From: Paenibacillus sp. sptzw28
Lineage (GTDB): Bacteria > Bacillota > Bacilli > Paenibacillales > Paenibacillaceae
DNA: 64,000 nucleotides
Direction of reading: 5' to 3'
NCBI RefSeq assembly: GCF_019550795.1
Contig: NZ_CP080545.1
Span: 2,313,501 to 2,377,500 of the forward strand
Positions within the stretch are counted from its first letter, which is position 1. Every line of letters starts with the position of its first letter. Shown here in pieces: positions 27,618 through 36,919 of this stretch. Below the pieces are notes generated by a model that worked only from the letters and a program-made list of their open reading frames with translations, searched no databases and was not told the DNA's origin. The translations under genes and the position numbers were made by a program.

Positions 27618-28634
27618 GTGACGCAGCATAAAATCGTAGTTGCCGGATGCGGCGCAATGTCCAACGCATGGGTCGACTACGCGGTTAATCGGGAAAACGC
27701 GGAAATCGTCGGTCTTGTCGATCTATTCGAAGAGAGCGCCAAGAAGATGGCGGACCGCCGCGGGATGAACGTTCCGACGTTCACTGATTTATCGCAGGCG
27801 CTGGCGGAGACGGACGCGAACCTTGTTTTTGACGTAACTATTCCGGCCAGCCACAAGCAGATTGTTACGACCGCCATGCTGGCCGGCTGTAATGTATTCG
27901 GGGAGAAGCCGATGGCTGAGTCAATCGCGGATGCCGAAGAAATTGTCCGGATCAGCAACGAGACGGGCAAACGGTATGCGGTTATGCAGAACCGCCGATT
28001 TTTGAAGCAGATTCGCACTTTGCGCGATTTTATCGGCACAGGCGTCATTGGGACCGTCGGATCGATTCATGCCGATTTCTTTCTCGGGCCGCATTTCGGG
28101 GGCTTTCGGGACGCAATGGAGAGCCCGCTGATCATTGACATGGCGATCCATACTTTCGATCAGGCCCGCTTCATTACCGGCGCGGATCCGGTATCGGTCT
28201 ACTGCCATGAGTATAACCCGCCGGGCTCGTGGTACGCAGGGAACGCGTCTGCCGTCTGTATTTTCGAGATGAGCGGCGGTACCGTATTCACTTATAACGG
28301 CTCATGGTGCGCCGAAGGGATGAATACTTCCTGGGAAGCCGATTGGCGGGTTACGGGAAGCGTCGGAACGGCCAAGTGGGACGGTGCAAGCGACCCGTCA
28401 GCCGAGGTTGTAGACGAGTCCAAGCCGCGGGAATTCACGAGCGGGCTGAAGAAGGTCGAAGCGCCGGCCAAGTGGGAAGGTCGCGAAGGTCATTCCGGCT
28501 GTCTGGACGAAATGTTCGAAGCCCTCGAGCAGGGCCGCCCGGCGGAAACCGATTGCCTGGACAATATCAAGAGCGTTGCGATGGTATTCGGAGCGGTCGA
28601 GAGCGCCAGAACCGGGAAGAAAGTTATGCTTTAA
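27618..28634 (+). CDS. Gfo/Idh/MocA-family oxidoreductase
   Basis: A 338-residue NAD(P)-dependent oxidoreductase starting at GTG 27618 behind AGGAGGG. The Rossmann motif VVAGCGAMS (residues 6-14), the FGEKPMAES signature near 95 and DMAIHTFDQARF (catalytic Asp/His region) near 175 fit the family. It is co-transcribed with the TIM-barrel isomerase and closed by a terminator. Oxidation of a polyol or keto sugar is likely, but the specificity is unknown. Confidence 0.9.
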   Translation: MTQHKIVVAGCGAMSNAWVDYAVNRENAEIVGLVDLFEESAKKMADRRGMNVPTFTDLSQALAETDANLVFDVTIPASHKQIVTTAMLAGCNVFGEKPMAESIADAEEIVRISNETGKRYAVMQNRRFLKQIRTLRDFIGTGVIGTVGSIHADFFLGPHFGGFRDAMESPLIIDMAIHTFDQARFITGADPVSVYCHEYNPPGSWYAGNASAVCIFEMSGGTVFTYNGSWCAEGMNTSWEADWRVTGSVGTAKWDGASDPSAEVVDESKPREFTSGLKKVEAPAKWEGREGHSGCLDEMFEALEQGRPAETDCLDNIKSVAMVFGAVESARTGKKVML

Positions 28635-28697
28635 CAGTTCGATTCCGGCGGCAGCGCGCTGCCGGAAGGCATTCAAGGAATTCAAGTAGAGTCAAGT

Positions 28698-28736
28698 GCC
28701 TCATGAGATTGATACACTCATGCGGCTTTTTTATTT
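28698..28736 (+). terminator. Terminator after the isomerase/oxidoreductase operon
   Basis: GCCTCATGAG pairs with CTCATGCGGC (one mismatch per arm), followed by TTTTTTATTTT. Confidence 0.8.
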
Positions 28737-28740
28737 TCTC

Positions 28741-28769
28741 TTGAAGCGAAAACCCATTCGAGCTATAGT
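28741..28769 (+). promoter_or_regulatory. Likely sigma-A promoter of the IclR operon
   Basis: TTGAAG (28741-28746), 17 bp, then TATAGT (28764-28769). Transcription would start shortly before the palindrome at 28795. Confidence 0.5.
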
Positions 28770-28794
28770 ATAAAAAGAAGTTCATCATAAAGAA

Positions 28795-28818
28795 TTCGGT
28801 TTATTATAATAAACCGAA
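28795..28818. promoter_or_regulatory. 24-bp perfect palindrome, probable operator
   Basis: TTCGGTTTATTA is followed directly by its exact reverse complement. A further half-like CGGTTT occurs at about 28825. It lies just downstream of the proposed promoter and 26 bp before the IclR start codon, a position suited to autorepression by a dimeric regulator. Confidence 0.65.
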
Positions 28819-28843
28819 CAAACCCGGTTTAAGAGGCGATCAG

Positions 28844-29605
28844 GTGACGGAGGAACGAAAGTATTGGGTGCCGGCCCTTGAGAGAGCGGACGGCATATTG
28901 TCGGTATTGGCGCTGGAGCCCGGGAAGTACAAGCTGATTGATCTGTCGAAGAGGCTTGATATTAACAAGAGCTCAATGTTCTCGCTGCTCCATACGCTTG
29001 AGGCGCTGCATTGGGTGGAGAAGAATACGGATGATACCTATTCGCTCGGGCCTGCCATTGCGGTTCTCGGATCGTCGTTTGTGAAGCGTTTCGATCTGCA
29101 TGATTCGTTCCAGACCGAAGCGGCCGGTGTTAGAGACCGGCTGCAGGAGACGGTCCAGCTTGCGAAGCGGATCGACGATCACATCCTTTACCTCGGCAAA
29201 GTGGAAGCGTTAACGCCCGTCCGGCTTCAGTCCGAGCCCGGTATGCGGCTTCCTGCCCATGCTACCGCCTTGGGCAAGGTTATGCTTGCCCAGCTGCCGA
29301 ACGGCTCACTAAAGCAGCTGTATCCGGAACGCAATCTCGCAAAGCTGACACCTCATACAATAGCCGATCGGGACAAGCTTTTCGAGCAGCTCGGAAACAT
29401 TCGCGAGCAAGGCTTTGCACTGGATGACCAAGAAGCGGTAATGGGATTCCAATGCGTCGCTGCCCCTATTTTCAACAGGGCAGGCGAAGTAATTGCCGGT
29501 GTAAGCTGCTCGATGCCCCTGCATCAATGGGAGCATAAGGCGGAAGCAACACGCAAGGAAATCATAGCTTTGGCACAGCGGCTGTCTGTGCTGACACTGA
29601 ATTAA
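28844..29605 (+). CDS. IclR-family transcriptional regulator
   Basis: A 253-residue regulator starting at GTG 28844. The N-terminal winged HTH (about 10-75, with LIDLSKRLDINKSSMFSLLHTLE) and the C-terminal IclR effector domain (about 80-250, with PAHATALGKVMLA and the GVSCSMP strand) are clear. IclR proteins usually repress catabolic genes and are released by a small acid or sugar-acid ligand. It is the first gene of an operon with an SDR and an FAH-family hydrolase. A perfect palindrome lies in its leader. Confidence 0.92.
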   Translation: MTEERKYWVPALERADGILSVLALEPGKYKLIDLSKRLDINKSSMFSLLHTLEALHWVEKNTDDTYSLGPAIAVLGSSFVKRFDLHDSFQTEAAGVRDRLQETVQLAKRIDDHILYLGKVEALTPVRLQSEPGMRLPAHATALGKVMLAQLPNGSLKQLYPERNLAKLTPHTIADRDKLFEQLGNIREQGFALDDQEAVMGFQCVAAPIFNRAGEVIAGVSCSMPLHQWEHKAEATRKEIIALAQRLSVLTLN

Positions 29606-29630
29606 TCTACATTCTCAAGGAGGTTTACAG

Positions 29631-30404
29631 ATGCGGTTACAAGACAAAGTGGTGCTCATAACCGGTTCCGGCTCGGGCATCGGCAAAAGCACGGCGCTGC
29701 TGTTTGCGCGGGAAGGCGCGAAGGTTGTGGTCAATGATTTGAACGCGGAGCACGGCAATGAGACCGTGAACGAAATCGAATCGGCCGGCGGGGAAGCGGT
29801 CTTCATCCAGGCGGATGTCACCGACCCAAGCTCCGTAGCATCCATGGTGGAACAGATAATCGCCAAATACGGCCGAATTGATGTGCTGTTCAACAATGCC
29901 GGCATTAGCGGCGTTGGTCTACTGCACGAAATCGAGCCGGAGGCATGGGACAAGGTGATGAACGTCAATATTCGCGGCGTTTTCCTCCCGAGCAAGTACG
30001 TTCTGCCTCATATGATCGAGAAACGCAACGGTTCCATCATCAATATGTCCTCCTGCATAGCCGAGATCGGACTGGCCCGCCGGGCGTCATATGCGACGAC
30101 GAAAGGCGCGGTGCTCGCGCTTACAAAATCGATGCAGGTGGACTATGCGCAGTATAACATTCGCGTCAACGCGCTGCTCCCGGGAACGATTCTGACCCCG
30201 TTCGTCGAGAATTATTTGAAGACGTCGTACGATAATCCGGCTGAGGCGATCGCAGGCTTGAAGAAGCGGCAGCTGAGCGAAGAGCTTGGCCGTCCCGAGG
30301 ATGTGGCGCAGGCGGCATTATTCCTCGCCTCGGACGATTCGAAATTCGTTATGGGTTCGCCGTTGTACGTGGACGGCGGCGTGGTTTTCGGCAAGAACGC
30401 ATAA
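29631..30404 (+). CDS. Short-chain dehydrogenase/reductase
   Basis: A 257-residue classical SDR: TGSGSGIG (NAD(P)-binding) near residues 11-18, NNAG near 88, a catalytic Ser in NMSSC and the Tyr-Lys pair in YATTK near 153-157. The C-terminus, GSPLYVDGGVVFG, is typical. An AAGGAGG site precedes the ATG. Next to an FAH-family hydrolase and a fucose/galactose-type sugar-acid cluster, it could be a 2-keto-3-deoxy-L-fuconate dehydrogenase or an L-fucose/L-galactose dehydrogenase. Both are inferences from context. Confidence 0.9.
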   Translation: MRLQDKVVLITGSGSGIGKSTALLFAREGAKVVVNDLNAEHGNETVNEIESAGGEAVFIQADVTDPSSVASMVEQIIAKYGRIDVLFNNAGISGVGLLHEIEPEAWDKVMNVNIRGVFLPSKYVLPHMIEKRNGSIINMSSCIAEIGLARRASYATTKGAVLALTKSMQVDYAQYNIRVNALLPGTILTPFVENYLKTSYDNPAEAIAGLKKRQLSEELGRPEDVAQAALFLASDDSKFVMGSPLYVDGGVVFGKNA

Positions 30405-30440
30405 AATTTTCAATACTAATAGAAAGAGGTCGAGGCATCG

Positions 30441-31352
30441 ATGAAACTGGTAAGTATCGCTAAAAACGGACGTTATGCACTGGGGATCAAGACGGAAGAG
30501 GGCATCATTGATATTGAGCAGGCGCTCGAGGCGAGCCCTGCAAGTGCAGAGGTACCTACTACGGTTATGGAAGTTATTGAAGGCGGCGGCCCGGCTGTAG
30601 CTGCGCTGCAGCAGTACATTGACGGACTTCCTGCCTCAACAGGCGGAAACGCGCCGTCGTATCTGCTCGAGGAAGCAGGAATTGAATGGGGTCCTTGCGT
30701 CACGCATCCGAATAAAATCATCTGCGTCGGCTTGAACTACCGCAAGCACGCGGAGGAAACGAACGCCAAAATCCCCGCTTATCCGATTTTGTTCAATAAG
30801 TTCAATAACACGCTTACCGGTCATGGACGCGATATCGCCGTGCCGAAAGTAACGCAAAAGCTTGATTACGAAGCGGAGCTCGTCATCGTCATCGGGAAGA
30901 AGGCGAAGTATGTGGCGAGGGAAGATGCACTGAGCCACGTGTTCGGCTATTGCAATGTGAACGATTTGTCGGCGCGCGACCTCCAGCTGCGTACGCCTCA
31001 ATGGCTGCTCGGCAAAACCTGCGATGATTTCAGCCCGCTCGGCCCATATCTGGTAACGGCGGACGAGGTCGGCAATCCGAATAACCTGTCGATCAAGGCG
31101 ACCGTAAACGGCGAGGTTCGCCAGTCGTCGAATACGTCGGATATGATTTTCCGCTGCGATGAGATTGTCAGCTACATTTCGCAGCATATGACGCTCGTTC
31201 CCGGCGACATTATTTTGACGGGGACGCCGGAAGGTGTTGTGCTTGGGCTTCCCGAGGACAAGCAGGTTTACTTGAAACCGGGCGATGTCGTTACTATTGA
31301 AATTGAGAAGCTAGGCGCACTCACGAACCGTTTCGTTGAAGAGATGGTCTGA
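30441..31352 (+). CDS. Fumarylacetoacetate hydrolase (FAH) family protein
   Basis: A 303-residue FAH-fold enzyme. Conserved parts are ICVGLNYRKHAEE near residue 94, LDYEAELVIVIG (metal-binding Glu residues), NDLSARDLQ, DDFSPLGPYL and the C-terminal LTGTPEGV. The N-terminal about 70 residues form the usual extra domain. Family members cleave beta-diketo acids or hydrate keto-enoates. In the non-phosphorylating L-fucose pathway an FAH enzyme cleaves 2,4-diketo-3-deoxy-L-fuconate, which would fit the SDR upstream. A terminator follows. Confidence 0.88.
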   Translation: MKLVSIAKNGRYALGIKTEEGIIDIEQALEASPASAEVPTTVMEVIEGGGPAVAALQQYIDGLPASTGGNAPSYLLEEAGIEWGPCVTHPNKIICVGLNYRKHAEETNAKIPAYPILFNKFNNTLTGHGRDIAVPKVTQKLDYEAELVIVIGKKAKYVAREDALSHVFGYCNVNDLSARDLQLRTPQWLLGKTCDDFSPLGPYLVTADEVGNPNNLSIKATVNGEVRQSSNTSDMIFRCDEIVSYISQHMTLVPGDIILTGTPEGVVLGLPEDKQVYLKPGDVVTIEIEKLGALTNRFVEEMV

Positions 31353-31363
31353 TTTTAACGAGA

Positions 31364-31408
31364 GAAGGGAAGGAAGCGCTTCTAGGGCGTTCCCTTCCCT
31401 TTATTTTC
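31364..31408 (+). terminator. Terminator after the FAH gene
   Basis: AAGGGAAGGAA pairs with TTCCCTTCCCTT, followed by TATTTT. It separates this operon from the convergent AraC gene. Confidence 0.75.
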
Positions 31409-31430
31409 CCCTTTAATCAATGGATCCGAT

Positions 31431-32357
31431 TCATCTTATGGCCGATTGACGATACACGGCGGGTGCGGCTCCCGCGAACCGTTTGAACATGCGGTGAAAA
31501 TGAGGCAGGCTGTCGAAGCCGCATTCCTGCGCGATCGCCGCGACTTTATAATCGGTGGTCACGAGCAGCTCTTTCGCTTTAATCATCCGCTTCGTATTAA
31601 TGTAGGTCTTGAAGGTCATCCCGACGAGCTGCTTGAACAGCCGGCTGAAATGCTCAGGCGACACCGAGTAGAGTCCGGCAAGCTCCGTTAAATTGGAGCA
31701 GCCTGCCACGTCGCGGTCGATATGCGCCAGCGCTTCGGCGAACCATGCCGGGCTTGCAGCCGCCTTAACATTGGAGGGGGAGTTCTGTTCGAGCGGCAAT
31801 AAGCGGCTTATCGACAGAAGCGCCAGCTGCAAGCGCGCCGCGATGACATGCCTGTAACCATGCAGCTGGCGCTCCGTCTCGTTCTTAAGCTCATCGATCA
31901 TGCCGCTGAAATCGGCAGCGTTGGCAGAAGGCAGAGTGAGCTTGTAGCTTATCCCGCCTGTTCGCTTAAACAGCTGCTGAAATGAGTAACTGTCACCGTA
32001 GTTCTCGGCCGGCAGAAGCGAAGAATTGAAGAAAATGGCCGTTGAGGTCACAGGCTCGTACTTATCGGGGAAAGCACGATGAATCGTGTTTCCCGGAATA
32101 AGAAACAAGTCGCCCCGCGCCATTTCGTAGAATGAATGGTTAATAAAGAAAGTGCCTTTACCGCTGTAGACATAGACGATTTCGTGCCAGTCGTGAATAT
32201 GGTCGGGCAGTTCGTTTTGCGGAGGCTTCGTGTCCTTATAAACGATGCTGAAGGGGAACGCGCTGCCGCCTGGAAAAGGTTTTACAATCGGTTTCAATGC
32301 AGGCTGCTCCTCACCGTTGTGTTTTGACAATAGTATATCAGAAAAAGATATATTCAT
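31431..32357 (-). CDS. AraC-family transcriptional regulator
   Basis: A 308-residue regulator with a cupin domain (HIHDWHEIVYVYSG near residue 53) and a C-terminal double HTH ending in AAPAVYRQ. ATG 32357 lacks a good ribosome site. A TTG at 32297 has GGTGAGGAG at 9 nt, so the protein may start 20 residues later (MKPIVKPFPGG). It is divergent from fucU, 90 bp away, and is the natural candidate regulator of the fucU-to-lgoD-like operon. Confidence 0.87.
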   Translation of the reverse strand: MNISFSDILLSKHNGEEQPALKPIVKPFPGGSAFPFSIVYKDTKPPQNELPDHIHDWHEIVYVYSGKGTFFINHSFYEMARGDLFLIPGNTIHRAFPDKYEPVTSTAIFFNSSLLPAENYGDSYSFQQLFKRTGGISYKLTLPSANAADFSGMIDELKNETERQLHGYRHVIAARLQLALLSISRLLPLEQNSPSNVKAAASPAWFAEALAHIDRDVAGCSNLTELAGLYSVSPEHFSRLFKQLVGMTFKTYINTKRMIKAKELLVTTDYKVAAIAQECGFDSLPHFHRMFKRFAGAAPAVYRQSAIR

Positions 32358-32446
32358 GTCTGATTTCGCTATTTTATTTCAAAATATTGATGCTATGATG
32401 AAGAGAACTGCACATATATCATTCAACAGAAGGCAGGGGTATACGA

Positions 32447-32887
32447 ATGTTAAAAGGAATATCGAAGCTTATTTCACCTGAACTGCTTAAAATATTGATG
32501 GAGATGGGTCACGGCGACGAGATTGTTCTGGCCGATGCCAATTTTCCGGCGGCCAGCCACACCCAGCGGCTCGTCCGGTGTGACGGACATCCGATTCCCG
32601 AGCTTCTGGAAGCGATCATGCAGCTGTTTCCGCTGGATGAGTATGTCGACCATCCCGCGGCCCTCATGCAGGTTGTGCCTGGCGACAATGTCGAGACGCC
32701 GATTTGGAAGCGGTACCACGAAATCCTGGCTCCACATACCCATGTGAAAGAGCCTTTCGAGGAAGTGGAGCGATTCGCTTTCTACGAGCGGGCGAAGAAA
32801 GCATACGCGATCGTGGCGACCGGTGAGAGCGCACTGTACGCCAATTTGATATTGAAAAAAGGGGTTATCGGCGATGCGGAAAATTGA
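32447..32887 (+). CDS. fucU: L-fucose mutarotase, FucU/RbsD family
   Basis: A 146-residue cytoplasmic mutarotase interconverting alpha and beta anomers of L-fucose and related sugars. EMGHGDEIVLADANFP (with the catalytic His) near residue 20 and the C-terminal FAFYERAKKAYAIVATGE match E. coli FucU closely. Its gene overlaps the lactonase gene by 14 bp. Since L-galactose differs from L-fucose only at C6, it may serve either sugar. The downstream genes favour an L-galactonate-type route. Confidence 0.92.
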   Translation: MLKGISKLISPELLKILMEMGHGDEIVLADANFPAASHTQRLVRCDGHPIPELLEAIMQLFPLDEYVDHPAALMQVVPGDNVETPIWKRYHEILAPHTHVKEPFEEVERFAFYERAKKAYAIVATGESALYANLILKKGVIGDAEN

Positions 32888-33710
32888 CGCTCACCAGCAT
32901 TACTGGAAGCTGGACCGGGGCGATTACGGATGGCTGACCCCCGAAGGGACGCCTGCGATTTACCGCGACTTTCTGCCGGCAGACCTCGAACCCGAGCTTA
33001 AGCGCTGCGGCATTGACCGCACCATTCTTGTGCAGGCCGCGGCCACCCATGCGGAGACAACCTTCATGCTTCAGTTGAGTGAGAAGTATGAATCGATCGC
33101 CGGTGTGGTCGGCTGGCTTAACCTGGATGATTCGGAGTGGCCGGCCGCTTTCGAGACCTTCCGCAGCCATCCGAAATTCGTCGGTTTCCGCTTTATGATT
33201 CAGGAGATGAAGGATGCGCGGGATGCGCTGAGGCCGCATATTCTGGATGCGCTGCGCCAAATGGCTGCAAGCGATATTCCGGTAGATCTGCTTGCCGTGT
33301 CGCATCAGCTCCCGGTCGTCGTCGAACTGCTGGAGCAGGTGCCGGGGCTCCGTGCCGTAATTGACCATCTGTGCAAACCGCAGATCGCAGCCGGCGTCAT
33401 CGAGCCGTGGGCAAGCCAAATGCGGGAAATAGCCCGCCATCCGAAGGTATACTGCAAGCTGTCGGGGATGGTGACGGAAGCCGACCATCATGGATGGAAG
33501 CCGGAGCATTTTACATCATATGTACGCCATATTGTCGATATCTTCGGGCCGGACAGGGTGATGTACGGCAGCGACTGGCCGGTTTGCCTGCTCGCCGCCA
33601 GCTATTCGGAAGTGCATGGATTGCTTGGCGAGGTGCTGCCTGAGTCGCTTACAGAGAGCCAGCTTGCTGCTATCTATGGCGGCAATGCCGCCGCGTTTTA
33701 TAAACTATAG
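32874..33710 (+). CDS. Amidohydrolase-type sugar lactonase (L-fuconolactonase-like)
   Basis: A 278-residue TIM-barrel metal hydrolase of the COG3618 type that opens sugar 1,4- or 1,5-lactones to the aldonate. HQHYW (residues 7-11), VIDHLCKP near 163 and YGSDWPVC near 231 carry the expected metal and catalytic residues. AAGGGG lies before ATG 32874, within fucU, so the two are coupled. Between a mutarotase and a galactonate-type dehydrogenase, L-galactono- or L-fucono-lactone is the likely substrate. Confidence 0.88.
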   Translation: MRKIDAHQHYWKLDRGDYGWLTPEGTPAIYRDFLPADLEPELKRCGIDRTILVQAAATHAETTFMLQLSEKYESIAGVVGWLNLDDSEWPAAFETFRSHPKFVGFRFMIQEMKDARDALRPHILDALRQMAASDIPVDLLAVSHQLPVVVELLEQVPGLRAVIDHLCKPQIAAGVIEPWASQMREIARHPKVYCKLSGMVTEADHHGWKPEHFTSYVRHIVDIFGPDRVMYGSDWPVCLLAASYSEVHGLLGEVLPESLTESQLAAIYGGNAAAFYKL

Positions 33711-33734
33711 CGATATATAGAGGAGGCATCGGTG

Positions 33735-35255
33735 ATGACGGGGACGAGACAAGAAGACGGCATTCGGCTGCTGGGCAGAAGTGCGCTCGGCGATAAAGAG
33801 CGTGCGGAATTCGATACGATGAGGCAGGGTCCAGTGCGTATTCTTCAGATCGGCGAAGGCAACTTCCTGCGCGGCTTCGTAGATTGGATGATTCATGAGA
33901 TGCGCAAGCAGGGCAAATATGACGGAGCAGTCGCGGTCTCTCAGCCGCGTCCGTCCGGCAAGCCGAAGCTCGAACAGCTTAGGGGGCAGGATGGGATTTA
34001 TACGCTTATTGTCCGCGGAGTAGAGAATGGCAAATCTGTTGAGCGCACGGAGAAAATAGCGGTATTCGCCGAGACGGTGGATCCGTATTCCGAGTGGGAC
34101 TCCTTCTTGTCGCTGGCCGACCGGCCCGAGCTTGAGGTTGTCGTCTCTAATACGACCGAAGCGGGACTGGCATACCAGCCATCGGAATATGTGCCAGGAG
34201 AGCCAATTCTGTCTTATCCGGGGAAGCTGACCGCTCTGCTGCACCGCCGCTTCGAGACGTTCGGCGGCGACCCGCAGCGCGGGCTGGTGCTGCTGCCCTG
34301 CGAGCTGCTGGAGCGCAATGGAGATGAGCTGAGGCGCTGTGTGCTGAAGCATGCCCGGGATTGGAACCTGCCGGAAGCGTTCGCGGCATGGATTCGCGAC
34401 CATAACCGGTTCCTGAATTCGCTTGTAGACCGGATCGTAACCGGATATCCGGCTGAAGAAGCTGCTGGCTGGCGCGAGACGCTGGGCTATGAAGACAAGC
34501 TACTGAACTCGGCTGAGCCGTATTATTTGTGGGCCATTGAAGGCGAGGCGGAGCTTGAGCGCAAGCTTCCTTTTCAATCGGCGGGTCTGAGTGTCGAATG
34601 GACGGGCGACCTGCTCCCTTATCAATTGCGCAAGGTGCGCATATTGAACGGGGCGCATACGCTTATGACACCGATCGCGCTGCTGCATGGCGTTTCCGAG
34701 GTGCGGGAGGCGATGGAGCATCCCGTTCTTGGGCCGTTCGTCCGCGAGACCATCGAGAGGGAAATCATTCCGGCGATGCCGGCAGCTGTCTCTGCTGAAG
34801 AGGCGAACGCTTATGCGGCGTCCGTATTCGAGCGGTTTGCCAACCCGTACATCCGCCATCGGCTTCTTGATATAGCGATGAACAGCGTCAGCAAGTTCCG
34901 CACGAGACTGCTGCCGTCGCTTGAAGGCTATACCCTAACACATGAAGGACGTTTGCCGTCGAATATCGTCAAGGCGCTGGCCTGTCTTCTGCGTTTTTAT
35001 AATGTACGCCCGGAAGGAGAACTGTTCGTCGGTCGCTGCTTTGACGGTTCCTCTTATACGGTCCGTGACGATCATGCAGCGCTCAGCTTGTTCGCCGACG
35101 CATGGAGTCGTTATGAAGCGGGACAGCTAACTCTCGAAGCGATGGTTGACAGCCTGCTTGGGTCGGCGCAGCTGTGGGGCAAGCAGCTGACGGGAATGAA
35201 GGGCCTCGCTGAAATGGTTGCGGGATTGCTTGATGAAATGGGGGACAGAGAATGA
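33735..35255 (+). CDS. uxaB: Tagaturonate reductase (mannitol dehydrogenase family)
   Basis: A 506-residue enzyme reducing D-tagaturonate to D-altronate with NADH. ILQIGEGNFLRGFVDWM (nucleotide-binding start) near residue 36, VVSNTTEAG, LLPCELLERNG and KVRILNGAHT are typical of UxaB. ATG 33735 is preferred over GTG 33732 because AGGAGG lies 8 nt from the ATG. It overlaps uxaA by 4 bp. The isomerase uxaC is absent here, so tagaturonate probably comes from the downstream dehydrogenase rather than from galacturonate. Confidence 0.93.
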   Translation: MTGTRQEDGIRLLGRSALGDKERAEFDTMRQGPVRILQIGEGNFLRGFVDWMIHEMRKQGKYDGAVAVSQPRPSGKPKLEQLRGQDGIYTLIVRGVENGKSVERTEKIAVFAETVDPYSEWDSFLSLADRPELEVVVSNTTEAGLAYQPSEYVPGEPILSYPGKLTALLHRRFETFGGDPQRGLVLLPCELLERNGDELRRCVLKHARDWNLPEAFAAWIRDHNRFLNSLVDRIVTGYPAEEAAGWRETLGYEDKLLNSAEPYYLWAIEGEAELERKLPFQSAGLSVEWTGDLLPYQLRKVRILNGAHTLMTPIALLHGVSEVREAMEHPVLGPFVRETIEREIIPAMPAAVSAEEANAYAASVFERFANPYIRHRLLDIAMNSVSKFRTRLLPSLEGYTLTHEGRLPSNIVKALACLLRFYNVRPEGELFVGRCFDGSSYTVRDDHAALSLFADAWSRYEAGQLTLEAMVDSLLGSAQLWGKQLTGMKGLAEMVAGLLDEMGDRE

Positions 35256-36769
35256 GTGACTGGATTAAACTGAGCCCTAGCGATCACGTCATGATCGCTC
35301 TGCGTGATCTGGAGCCGGGCGAAACGGTTCAGACGGATGAAAGCGGGTCGACGGTGAAGGTGCTTGATCAGGTACCAAGAGGTCATAAGCTGCTTGTGAA
35401 GGCTGTTGCCCAAGGAGACGATGTGCTCAAGTTCGGCTATTCGATAGGTAAGGCCAAGGAGCCTATTGAGCCGGGTCACTGGATACACACGCACAATTTG
35501 GAAACGGGGTTGAAAGGGAAATTGGAGTATGCCTATACGCCGTCACCCCCATCCTCTTCAACAGTTGAGCAGCGGAAGCCGAAGTCTGCAGAGCAGCCGC
35601 TTTATTTTCAAGGCTATGCCAGGGACAATGGCGAGGTTGGAATCCGCAATGAAATCTGGATTCTGAACACGGTCGGCTGCATCAACAAAACGTGCGAGTC
35701 GCTCGCGAAGCTCGCTGCCGCCGAGTACGGCGACCGCGTGGACGGCATTCACCACTTTGCCCATCCGTACGGCTGCTCGCAGCTTGGCGACGACCTCAAA
35801 TATACGCAGAAGCTTCTTGCCTCTCTCGCGAACCACGGCAATGCCGGAGGCGTGCTAATTGTCGGACTCGGCTGCGAGAATAATCAAATCGATCTTTTCA
35901 AGCAGGTGCTCGAAGGGTACGACCCGAACCGGATCAAGTTTATGCGCTCGCAGGATGTGGCCGACGAGCTGGAGGAAGGCATGGAGCTGATCGGGCAGCT
36001 GGTGGAATACGCGGAGAAATTCGAACGCCGTCCCGTGCCGGTTTCCAAGCTGAAAATCGGGCTTAAATGCGGCGGCTCCGACGGATTGTCGGGCATTACG
36101 GCCAATCCGCTGGTCGGTTCGCTCTCCGATCATTTGATTGCTCAAGGCGGAACGGCGATACTTACCGAGGTGCCGGAGATGTTCGGCGCGGAAACGATTC
36201 TGATGAATCGTGCTTGCGATGAGGAGGTATTCAACAAAATCGTCGACCTGGTCAACGATTTCAAGCAATATTTTATTAATCACGGCCAGGATATTTATGA
36301 GAATCCGTCGCCCGGCAACAAAGCTGGCGGGATATCCACGCTGGAGGAGAAATCGCTCGGTTGTACGCAGAAGGGCGGCCATGCAGCGGTAGTCGACGTC
36401 GTGCCATACGGCAGGCGGATTACGGCACAAGGATTGAATCTTCTGGAAGCCCCAGGTAACGATATGGTATCAGTAACTGCGTTGGCGGCGGCAGGGGCTC
36501 ATATCGTGCTGTTTACGACTGGCCGCGGGACGCCGTTCGGAGGAGCCGTGCCAACGGTCAAAATCTCGACCAATTCGGAGCTTGCGCAGCGCAAACGCAA
36601 TTGGATCGACTTTAACGCGGGAAGGCTGCTGGAAGGAAAGACGATGAACGAGCTCACGGAGGAGCTGTTCGGCCAGCTGCTGCAAATCGCCTCAGGGCAG
36701 GAGCAAACACGGAATGAACGCAACGGTTACCGCGAAATCGCAATTTTCAAAGACGGCGTTATTTTATAG
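35252..36769 (+). CDS. uxaA: Altronate dehydratase
   Basis: A 505-residue iron-dependent dehydratase converting D-altronate to 2-keto-3-deoxygluconate. The N-terminal SAF-like domain (1-95) is joined by a Pro/Ser linker to the catalytic domain, with GYARDNGEVGIRNE, TVGCINKTCE, HPYGCSQLGDD, GLGCENNQID and LKCGGSDGLSGI. It is fused in one chain as in E. coli UxaA. Its ATGA start overlaps the uxaB stop. Confidence 0.95.
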   Translation: MSDWIKLSPSDHVMIALRDLEPGETVQTDESGSTVKVLDQVPRGHKLLVKAVAQGDDVLKFGYSIGKAKEPIEPGHWIHTHNLETGLKGKLEYAYTPSPPSSSTVEQRKPKSAEQPLYFQGYARDNGEVGIRNEIWILNTVGCINKTCESLAKLAAAEYGDRVDGIHHFAHPYGCSQLGDDLKYTQKLLASLANHGNAGGVLIVGLGCENNQIDLFKQVLEGYDPNRIKFMRSQDVADELEEGMELIGQLVEYAEKFERRPVPVSKLKIGLKCGGSDGLSGITANPLVGSLSDHLIAQGGTAILTEVPEMFGAETILMNRACDEEVFNKIVDLVNDFKQYFINHGQDIYENPSPGNKAGGISTLEEKSLGCTQKGGHAAVVDVVPYGRRITAQGLNLLEAPGNDMVSVTALAAAGAHIVLFTTGRGTPFGGAVPTVKISTNSELAQRKRNWIDFNAGRLLEGKTMNELTEELFGQLLQIASGQEQTRNERNGYREIAIFKDGVIL

Positions 36770-36919
36770 AAGAGGTCTGCAATTCGAGTCTTGTACCGGC
36801 ATACGCCTGATATATGGAGCCGGTTCAGGCAAAACAAGCGGCCGGTCCAGCCCGAATACAACCGCATAATAATGCTTAAACCGATTGGCAAGCTTTCGGT
36901 TCAGATGAGAGGTGCAACG

